From positions 1 through 42,879 of the forward strand of contig JAFQYM010000039.1 in the NCBI GenBank assembly GCA_017406465.1: 42,879 nucleotides of DNA, read 5' to 3'. The notes under the pieces are model-generated. The model was not told the origin of the DNA. It saw nothing but the letters and a program-made list of their open reading frames with translations, and ran no database searches. The position numbers and the translations under genes are program-made. The first letter of the stretch is position 1. Each line of letters starts with the position of its first letter. This DNA comes from Kiritimatiellia bacterium (lineage in GTDB: Bacteria > Verrucomicrobiota > Kiritimatiellia > RFP12 > UBA1067). Positions 31,808 to 38,140 of the stretch are shown piece by piece.

Positions 31808-33400
31808 TCACGCCGGCTCGACGAGCGGATCGTCGATGCCGCGCTTTGCGGGATCGTAGTTGACGCCAACGTAGAAGACCGGAAGCGACGTATCGAGCCA
31901 CGGATTGCCGTATTCCTTCGTGCGCGCCTGACCGAGCGCCTCGCGCGGCGTCTTGCCGTACTTGAACTCGAAGACGTAGGTTCCTGTCTTGTCCTGCAAA
32001 ACCGCGTCCGCCCTTCCGCGCGCGCTCTGACGCTCGCCGGAGATGTCCGCGCCGACCAGCTTCATGAAGAGGAGAAAATAGCGTTTCGCCTCCTTCTCGT
32101 CCTCTATCTTCCATTCGTGCGGAACCGCCGCGAAGGCGGCCTTCAGGTTCTTCTTGAGCAGCGCCTCCACGCCGCGCCTTAGCAGTCCCTCTCTCGCATC
32201 GGCAAGCTGTTCGGTCCAGTCGGACATACCAATGTCCAAAATCGACGACACATAGCCCTCCGCAAGGGAGTTCGATATTTCCATGTTTGGGATTCCAAGG
32301 CGAAACGTATTCGTGTCGATCACCTCGGAAATCGTCAGGTATCCGCCTTGGTAGAGGAGCGCCGGAAGTGGCATCGTCTCCGCCGCGCAGACATCGAGTT
32401 GCGTCCACGTCGCCGCCATTCCGTTCAGGTCCGCCGGGATCTCCTTCGCCGCCTTAATGCGGTTGACAACAATCGTCGCATGCCCGGTCGCCTCCCAGAA
32501 GTTGGCGAGACGACCCGACTCAAGCGCATTGCCAAGCGAGACGGGATTGCAGACCTTCGCCTCGGAATCGGGCGAGAAGCGATAGCCGTCATACCACGCG
32601 AGAAGCGACTTCTTCGCCTCCGCGAAATCAATGCCGTTCTTCTCGGCGAACACCTCGATGTTCTCGCGCAAGGGGCCGTCCAGCTCTTCCGGAGTGTAGC
32701 CGAGAAGCGTCGCGAAACGCGGGTCCATCGTCCGGTCCTTCAAATGGTTGAGTCCCGAGAAAATCGACAGCTTCGTGAGCTTCGTCACGCCCGTCAGCAT
32801 AAGGAACCGGATCGATCCCGAATTGACCTTCAGCTTCTCGTAGAAGTCGTGTAGAACCGACCGGACCCTGTTCAATGTCGGCAAGTCGTCAAGGAACTTC
32901 GCGACCGGCTCGTCGTATTCGTCGATCAGGACGACGATCTGCTTCGTGGGAGACTTTTCAGCGGCGGACTTGAGGAAGTCGTCGAAATTGGCGGCGGTTG
33001 TCCTACAGTCATCGTATTCAATTCCGCATTCCCGGCACAAGTTCCTGACAAGGCCTTCGAGGGCCATGCGGAACTCCTCGTATGTCTCGCCGTTAGCGCT
33101 GGACATCGTGAAACTGTAGACGGGTGTTGGCTGGTTCCAAGCCTCCCACGGCAGCGAGTCGATGGCGAGCCCCTTGAAAAGTTCGCGCTTGCCCTCGAAC
33201 ATCGCCTTCAAGGTGGAGAGCATAAGCGACTTGCCGAAGCGACGCGGACGCGAGATGAAGAGCTGCGAATCCGTCTTCGATTTCGCAAGTTCGTAGAGAA
33301 GCGCCGTTTTGTCGACATACTTCGCCTCGCCATCGAGAATCAGCCTCTCGAAGTCGAATATGCTGGTTGTCGGAAGCTTTATCGTTCTATCGTTCTCCAT
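31808..33400 (-). CDS. AAA-ATPase-like protein with PD-(D/E)XK nuclease domain
   Basis: The product has 530 residues. The N-terminus TTSIFDFERLILDGEAKYVDK is typical of the AAA-ATPase_like family. Walker A is RPRRFGKS (51-58), and the Walker B strand is VVLIDEYDEP. LTGVTKLTKLSIFSGLNHL is the conserved sensor stretch. The C-terminus holds the PDDEXK_9 nuclease motifs GRADAVLQD and YVFEFKYG, so both domains appear intact. This family is widespread in gut bacteria in many paralogues, and its function is not established. The ATG lies 7 nt after a TATAAT box, which predicts a leaderless mRNA. The 29-bp repeat (33467-33495) is about 67 bp upstream of the start. Confidence 0.92.
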   Translation of the reverse strand: MENDRTIKLPTTSIFDFERLILDGEAKYVDKTALLYELAKSKTDSQLFISRPRRFGKSLMLSTLKAMFEGKRELFKGLAIDSLPWEAWNQPTPVYSFTMSSANGETYEEFRMALEGLVRNLCRECGIEYDDCRTTAANFDDFLKSAAEKSPTKQIVVLIDEYDEPVAKFLDDLPTLNRVRSVLHDFYEKLKVNSGSIRFLMLTGVTKLTKLSIFSGLNHLKDRTMDPRFATLLGYTPEELDGPLRENIEVFAEKNGIDFAEAKKSLLAWYDGYRFSPDSEAKVCNPVSLGNALESGRLANFWEATGHATIVVNRIKAAKEIPADLNGMAATWTQLDVCAAETMPLPALLYQGGYLTISEVIDTNTFRLGIPNMEISNSLAEGYVSSILDIGMSDWTEQLADAREGLLRRGVEALLKKNLKAAFAAVPHEWKIEDEKEAKRYFLLFMKLVGADISGERQSARGRADAVLQDKTGTYVFEFKYGKTPREALGQARTKEYGNPWLDTSLPVFYVGVNYDPAKRGIDDPLVEPA

Positions 33401-33407
33401 GGCGGAT

Positions 33408-33413
33408 ATTATA
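33408..33413 (-). promoter_or_regulatory. -10 box of the AAA/PD-(D/E)XK gene (leaderless)
   Basis: The minus strand reads TTGTAGTATAATATCCGCC followed directly by ATG. TATAAT and start codon are 7 nt apart. Confidence 0.6.
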
Positions 33414-33466
33414 CTACAACCCTCGCGGGACGGTCAAATCTCCGCACGATGTGGCACGGGTTACAA

Positions 33467-33495
33467 CGTCCACAAATTATTGTCATTTTACGGAC
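33467..33495. repeat. 29-bp exact repeat, copy 2
   Basis: Same 29 bp as 27032-27060. In both places it is upstream of a minus-strand gene at a similar distance (about 70 bp from the start codon), although the two genes are unrelated. This favours a protein-binding site or a mobile repeat over chance. Confidence 0.7.
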
Positions 33496-33548
33496 GGGCG
33501 AAAAACACAGTTTCCACGTCCGACAGCCATGCGGATCATCATCACCAT

Positions 33549-35018
33549 TCAAAACCGCAGGATGTCCCCGTCGTCGTCGCTGAATGCACTTGATGCCTCA
33601 AGCTGGCGTCTTGCCGTATCGAAACTGTCGCAGGAGAGGCGGCGGCTGAAATCGCGCAGACGGTTCATGGCGGCAATCAGCACGTCGGGATCTCCATTTC
33701 TCGACAGCCGCCTCAGCGCCCCGATGTAGTCCTGTCGGAACACCGTCGGCACGATAACCTTTGCTTGTCCCGCCGAGACAAGCTCCGCATTCATCACAAG
33801 CCGTGAAATTCGTCCGTTGCCATCCTCGAATGGATGCACCTCGCTCGTCATGAACAGCATGAAAAGCGCACGGGCAAAAGGATGACGGAGCGCTCTCGCC
33901 ATGTCAAACCCCCTTTTCAATGTGCCGCGAACACAGTCCACCGAAACAAAGTGCGTTTCGCCAGCCCTGTTGTCGTGCGTCTTGAACATCCCCGGACGGC
34001 TCGCGGGACGACCGGACATTACGACACGATGGCGCTCACGTAGAAGTTCCAAGAAACCTTCCGCGTCTTTCGCCGTGCGGGACATCTCGGCGCGGTTTGA
34101 CGCGATGGCGAAAGTGCCAAGTATGTCATGGCTGTCCGCATCACGCGAAGGGATGCTTACTCCGGCCTCGACAATCCGCCTTGCCTCATCCAACTCAAAC
34201 ACTGTGCCCTCTATGTAGTTCGAGAAATAGCTCTCAAAGAAGGCAAACGTCGAAAACGAGGTCTGCAACACATTCGGATCGGGGAAGTCGGGGAATGCAG
34301 TCGAGTTTAGTTTCGCAAGAAGCGCTCCGAAAAGCTCAATCCGAGCGCTGTCGAACGGCTCCCCTGCGGCTCGTGCCAGCGCAATCTTGGACGTAAGCAC
34401 ATCCGCAGGACGAGTGGACAGGAGTGCGCCTATCATTCTGTCAAGGCGGTCAAATTCCCGCCGATGTCCTGTCTGCGACGCAACAACCCTTGCATCGTCC
34501 CGCAGTTTATTGAGCGCCGTCTCGCCCCCTGCCGCAAACTCGGCCTCAAGCCGCGACTCCAGCGACTCCGCGTCCTGACACTTGGCGACACCACCTTGAG
34601 TCTTGTCTGGCTCAAGATTCTCAAGCATGGCGCGAGCAAGCGACGAGACGCCGAGATTTCCGAGAAACGGATAATCAGACTCCAACGACGCCGGCGTGGA
34701 GAGGAAATGAACCGTCACTCCGGGAAGACAAATCTTGCGTGTGTACTTGTAGGCGAGAAACACATGTCCATTGTGCGGGGCGTACTCGAATGCCGTCCTA
34801 TGGCTCAGCCGAGCCCCAGGCCATAGATTGCCCGCTATCGTCCACAGATTGCGACGTATGATATTTTCGGCGGAATCCGTGAGGTTTGTCGTATAGATAC
34901 GGGGTGCAAGGCGTTTTACCCGACCTTCATGCTTCAAACGCAGCAACAATTTTGCCACATCGGAACGCGATGATCCGATTATGACTTCATTAAGTGATTG
35001 AAGATTTTTTTCCAACAT
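33549..35018 (-). CDS. Fic-domain AMP transferase fused to AbiEi-like antitoxin domain
   Basis: The product has 489 residues. Residues 1 to about 95 resemble the winged-helix and second domain of AbiEi-type antitoxins (SRSDVAKLLLRLKHEGRVKRL, LSHRTAFEY). The Fic core has the complete active-site motif HPFEDGNGR starting at His395. An N-terminal inhibitory motif S-x-x-x-E-G is present as SNYIEG (Ser266-Glu270-Gly271), so the enzyme should be autoinhibited. Fic proteins transfer AMP or similar groups to target proteins; the target is unknown. The frame extends to 35087, but the ATG at 35018 has GGAGAGG 6 nt upstream and fits the N-terminal domain. The promoter contains GTGGTA half-sites that the N-terminal domain could bind. 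AT-richer than neighbours. Confidence 0.9.
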   Translation of the reverse strand: MLEKNLQSLNEVIIGSSRSDVAKLLLRLKHEGRVKRLAPRIYTTNLTDSAENIIRRNLWTIAGNLWPGARLSHRTAFEYAPHNGHVFLAYKYTRKICLPGVTVHFLSTPASLESDYPFLGNLGVSSLARAMLENLEPDKTQGGVAKCQDAESLESRLEAEFAAGGETALNKLRDDARVVASQTGHRREFDRLDRMIGALLSTRPADVLTSKIALARAAGEPFDSARIELFGALLAKLNSTAFPDFPDPNVLQTSFSTFAFFESYFSNYIEGTVFELDEARRIVEAGVSIPSRDADSHDILGTFAIASNRAEMSRTAKDAEGFLELLRERHRVVMSGRPASRPGMFKTHDNRAGETHFVSVDCVRGTLKRGFDMARALRHPFARALFMLFMTSEVHPFEDGNGRISRLVMNAELVSAGQAKVIVPTVFRQDYIGALRRLSRNGDPDVLIAAMNRLRDFSRRLSCDSFDTARRQLEASSAFSDDDGDILRF

Positions 35019-35057
35019 GGCTGCCTCTCCGCTCTTTTCTGGAAATATTTTTCCAAC

Positions 35058-35080
35058 ATTATACCACATTTCGGTGGTAA
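35058..35080 (-). promoter_or_regulatory. Promoter of the Fic gene overlapped by an operator-like palindrome
   Basis: TGTGGTATAAT is the extended -10 box. ACCAC (35063-35067) pairs with GTGGT (35074-35078), and the symmetry extends into flanking A/T bases, so the palindrome covers the -10 box. A third half-site TTACCAC lies at 35111-35117. GGAAATATTTTTCC (35041-35054) is a second palindrome in the leader. Confidence 0.5.
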
Positions 35081-35176
35081 TATTCAATCTTCAGCCCTAT
35101 ATTATGATGATTACCACGCAAGTCGGCAACCATTACAATCTATTACAGGGATAAGGGCAGCTACACGTTTCTAAGT

Positions 35177-36499
35177 TCAATCCAAAGGTGTGCCGACGGC
35201 GATTGGCGCGGACGAAGCGATGACAACAACGAATCCAATAATGGCCTCTTTGTCGGGGTCGCTCTCGCTGCCCTTCGAGACAACATCAACGCGGAGTCGG
35301 CAAATCGTCTCGCGCTCGCGGTTGCGCGCTTCATAGACAAGGAAGCGCCCAGTCGCAGTCGTTGTCGGAACTGTCAGCACCTGATCTAGCCCGATGGGAT
35401 TGAACGTCGGCATGTTGCCGCAATACCAATAGAGGTTGGTGTCAGAGACATTCACGGGGACAAGCGTGTACTTGAGCTTGCGTGTCTCGCCCGGATACAT
35501 CTTGATTTCGTAGCGACTGTACTGGTCGTTCCATGTGAGCCCCTTGTTCGAGAGCGTCGCGGAAGTCGTCTTGACATAACTTGCCTTCTCCGCGTCGATC
35601 TGCGCCTGCGTCTTGTAGTCCGCGGGAACATGGCCCGCTTGGAGGAGGCCGTGGCCCCAGACCTTCGAGGGTCCGTCGGAAAGCTTTACACAGCTCGCCT
35701 TGAGAATCTCGTAGAGCTCGTCGCGCGTGAGGGCCGGGTTTTGCTGCAGGTAGAGCGCGCAGATCGCCGTCGCCATCGGCGCGGCGAAGGAGGAGCCGCT
35801 ATTCATGCCCGTCGCGCCCGTGGCGCTCGTGTAGAGCGGGATGTCGGCGCCGAACGCCGCGAAGTCCTTCGCCCAGTTGTCGTTGAGCCCGGCGGACGTG
35901 CGGTCCCGCGTGATGCCGGCGATGTCGATCACGCCGTCGATGTCCTGCGGGAAGGACAGCGTCTCGTTCGGTGCGTTGCCGCCGGCCGCCACGAGGATCA
36001 GACCCTGCGCGAGCATCGTGCGGATCTGCTCCGTCGCCCAGGCAAGCTGCTCCGTCGTGTAGTCGAACGGCGTGTAGCCGCCGCTGAAGTTGACGACGCG
36101 GCAGCCGTTCGTGAAACACCACCAAAGCCCGTTGATGTCATCGACGAATCCGCTACCGTTGTAGGCGTAGAGCGCGCACTCGGGCGCGATGCCGAACTTG
36201 TCGGACTTGATGATCGAGGCGACGCCGATGCCGTGCGGCGCATTCTGCGACGTGTCGCCGCCCCAGACATCGATCGCCATGTTTGTGACGCTGCCGGAAA
36301 CGATCGGACGGATGCCCGTGTCGACCATGCCGACCTTGACGCCCTTCCCGGTGATGCCAGCGTTGAGGAGGTTCGTGACGCCGAGCTCGCCCATATACCA
36401 CGCCGAGGCGTCGTAGGTTGGAGCACCCGCCGCAAGCGCTGCTGACATACCGAAAACAATCACTGCAAGTGCTGCAATCAATGTACGAAAAACTGTCAT
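35177..36499 (-). CDS. Secreted subtilisin-like serine protease (S8)
   Basis: The product has 440 residues. The signal peptide is about 1-23 (ending MSAALA). The catalytic triad is Asp60 (VGMVDTG), His89 (HGIGVAS) and Ser237 (GSSFAAPMATA). Asn175 in VAAGGN is the oxyanion residue. There is no recognisable propeptide: the catalytic domain begins soon after the signal sequence. Residues from about 290 form a beta-rich C-terminal domain ending in a hydrophobic stretch (GFVVVIASSAPIAVG). It probably cuts host or surface proteins outside the cytoplasm. The start has GAGAAG about 5 nt upstream, and a 7-codon ORF overlaps it. The -10 box is at 36552-36557. Confidence 0.92.
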   Translation of the reverse strand: MTVFRTLIAALAVIVFGMSAALAAGAPTYDASAWYMGELGVTNLLNAGITGKGVKVGMVDTGIRPIVSGSVTNMAIDVWGGDTSQNAPHGIGVASIIKSDKFGIAPECALYAYNGSGFVDDINGLWWCFTNGCRVVNFSGGYTPFDYTTEQLAWATEQIRTMLAQGLILVAAGGNAPNETLSFPQDIDGVIDIAGITRDRTSAGLNDNWAKDFAAFGADIPLYTSATGATGMNSGSSFAAPMATAICALYLQQNPALTRDELYEILKASCVKLSDGPSKVWGHGLLQAGHVPADYKTQAQIDAEKASYVKTTSATLSNKGLTWNDQYSRYEIKMYPGETRKLKYTLVPVNVSDTNLYWYCGNMPTFNPIGLDQVLTVPTTTATGRFLVYEARNRERETICRLRVDVVSKGSESDPDKEAIIGFVVVIASSAPIAVGTPLD

Positions 36500-36519
36500 T
36501 TCATCTTCTCGTCGTTCAT
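36496..36519 (-). other. Seven-codon upstream ORF overlapping the protease start codon
   Basis: ATG at 36519 encodes MNDEKMK and stops at a TGA that shares bases with the protease ATG (ATGA). It includes the SD of the protease. It could couple or modulate initiation, but may be chance. Confidence 0.25.
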
Positions 36520-36551
36520 GTCTTGATGAGGATTACCTCTCGGCGGCAGAA

Positions 36552-36557
36552 ATTATA
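36552..36557 (-). promoter_or_regulatory. -10 box of the protease gene
   Basis: The minus strand reads AAATATAATTTCTGCCGCC. The leader to the ATG is about 45 nt. Confidence 0.45.
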
Positions 36558-36613
36558 TTTTAAATTCCGTACGTGCCACGGCCAATAGCGACATGTGTTT
36601 CACAGAGTGATTG

Positions 36614-37951
36614 TCAGATCCGGTAGATCAGCTTGTCTGGAAGCGCGTCAGGCACAATGAACATCGACATATAGACTGGCATGTATGTTATCTTGCCGTC
36701 GCGTTCAAGATTCTCGTTGTTCAGAACAAACGCCTCGCCTATTCGATAGTTCGTGTCCGCAAGCACGTTCCCAAGCGCGTTGTGGCGCTTGTAGTCCTTG
36801 CCGCTTTTGACCTCTATCGGCATGGCATGGCCCGCATTCTCGACGACAAAATCAAGCTCGCCCCTTTTCTTGGAGTGATAGTAGTACGGACTGAAGCCGT
36901 GTGCGACGAGTTCTTGCGCAACGGCATTCTCGTACACCGCGCCGATGTTGAGCGCGCTTTCCCCCGCGATAATCCTGAGCTGTATACCCTCCGCATACAT
37001 CGCCGCGAGGAGTCCGACGTCGTTGGAGAAGAGCTTGAAGAGGTTGCGCTTCTCGGAAAGCCGGAGCGGCGACTTGGGCTCTTCCACGCAATAAGCGGGA
37101 ATCGCGACCCCCGCGTTCTTGAGCCACAGAAATCCATCCTCGACACGCGAAAACCGGCTGTCAGGAACAACCCCGGTCATTTTGAAGCGCTTGTTTTCCG
37201 AAGCGAGTTCGGATGGCAGGAGATCGTATATCTCTCGAATGCGCAGGGCATGGTCTGGATCATATTTCGATATGTCGCGTCTGTAGGCGCGAATGACAAA
37301 TCGCTGCTCGGCGGCGACTGCGGCAAGGTCGTTTGTGTCGACATATTTCTGCACGGCTGCGGGCATTCCACCTACGACCAGATACAGCTTGAAATAGCGC
37401 ATAAGGCGATCGTGGATGAAAGCGTCCACGGCGCGCCTCTCTTCAAATGCCGCCTTCGCCTCCGAAACAACGTCCGCACTCTCTCCATTCGCCATCAGGA
37501 ACTCCTCGAAATCGAGCGGATACATCTCCTCTTCGTCCATGTAGCCCACGGGAACAGATCTGACATTCTTAAGTTCAACACCAAGCAACGATCCACTGTA
37601 GATGTAATGGCATCCACCTTTATCGACAAGGAACTTCGCATAGGTAACGGCTTCTGGGCATTCCTGAACTTCGTCAAAGAGAACAAGAGTCTCGCCAGGG
37701 ATCACCTTGCCTTGTGCATATGCCGTGATGCGACGTAGAACATCCTTTTCATCGGCAACATCGTGAAAGATGGCCTTGGCAGCTGCATCTTCCACGAAGT
37801 TGATTTCAACAAACGACTTATACCTTGCCTTGGCAAACTGCTCGACTATATATGTCTTGCCAACCTGACGCGCACCTGTAAGCAGAAGTGTCTTCTTGTT
37901 TGCATTGGCCTTGAAATCTTCCAATTTTGACCATATTTTCCGTTTAAGCAT
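36614..37951 (-). CDS. AAA ATPase with DUF4143 and PD-(D/E)XK-like end
   Basis: The product has 445 residues. Walker A is GARQVGKT (26-33), Walker B is LVLFDEVQECPEAV, sensor 1 is YIYSGSLLG, and MYPLDFEEFLMANGE is the conserved family turn. VVGGMPAAVQKYVD opens the helical middle part. The C-terminus has DUF4143 and a nuclease-like pair GELDFVVEN and PIEVKSGKDY, where Asp and Glu-x-Lys are intact. The start has AGAGGAG 7 nt upstream. Promoter TGGTATAAT at 37975-37983, with three direct repeats just upstream (37993-38070). The gene lies directly upstream of the protease gene on the same strand, 114 bp apart. Biological role unknown. Confidence 0.92.
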   Translation of the reverse strand: MLKRKIWSKLEDFKANANKKTLLLTGARQVGKTYIVEQFAKARYKSFVEINFVEDAAAKAIFHDVADEKDVLRRITAYAQGKVIPGETLVLFDEVQECPEAVTYAKFLVDKGGCHYIYSGSLLGVELKNVRSVPVGYMDEEEMYPLDFEEFLMANGESADVVSEAKAAFEERRAVDAFIHDRLMRYFKLYLVVGGMPAAVQKYVDTNDLAAVAAEQRFVIRAYRRDISKYDPDHALRIREIYDLLPSELASENKRFKMTGVVPDSRFSRVEDGFLWLKNAGVAIPAYCVEEPKSPLRLSEKRNLFKLFSNDVGLLAAMYAEGIQLRIIAGESALNIGAVYENAVAQELVAHGFSPYYYHSKKRGELDFVVENAGHAMPIEVKSGKDYKRHNALGNVLADTNYRIGEAFVLNNENLERDGKITYMPVYMSMFIVPDALPDKLIYRI

Positions 37952-37974
37952 GGTTTTCTCCTCTAGTTGCGCAT

Positions 37975-37983
37975 ATTATACCA
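37975..37983 (-). promoter_or_regulatory. Extended -10 promoter of the DUF4143 ATPase gene
   Basis: The minus strand reads TATGGTATAATATGCGC. The leader is about 20 nt and contains an SD. Confidence 0.65.
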
Positions 37984-37992
37984 TACCCGACT

Positions 37993-38070
37993 ACAATTCC
38001 GCAACCCAGAAATCGTGGTTGCAGAACAATTCCGCAACTACAAAATGCCACTTTGAAACAATTCCGCAAC
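37993..38070. repeat. Three 13-bp direct repeats upstream of the ATPase promoter
   Basis: ACAATTCCGCAAC occurs exactly at 37993-38005, 38026-38038 and 38058-38070. The starts are 33 and 32 bp apart, about three helical turns, so the sites lie on nearly the same DNA face. The promoter-proximal copy overlaps the -35 region. This looks like a cooperative regulator-binding array. Confidence 0.65.
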
Positions 38071-38100
38071 AATAAAGACGCAAGACAGAACTCAAGGAGA

Positions 38101-38118
38101 CGCGGCACATTTGCCGCG
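38101..38118. terminator. GC-rich hairpin after the esterase gene
   Basis: CGCGGCA (38101-38107) pairs with TGCCGCG (38112-38118) around CATT. There is no U-tract, so termination would be weak or factor-dependent. Confidence 0.35.
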
Positions 38119-38140
38119 CCGCGCAAGGCCGCCCGGAGGG

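Noticed and set aside
37993..38070. CRISPR array
   Set aside because: Only three 13-bp repeats with 19-20 bp spacing and no cas genes. Their place at a promoter fits regulator-binding sites better.
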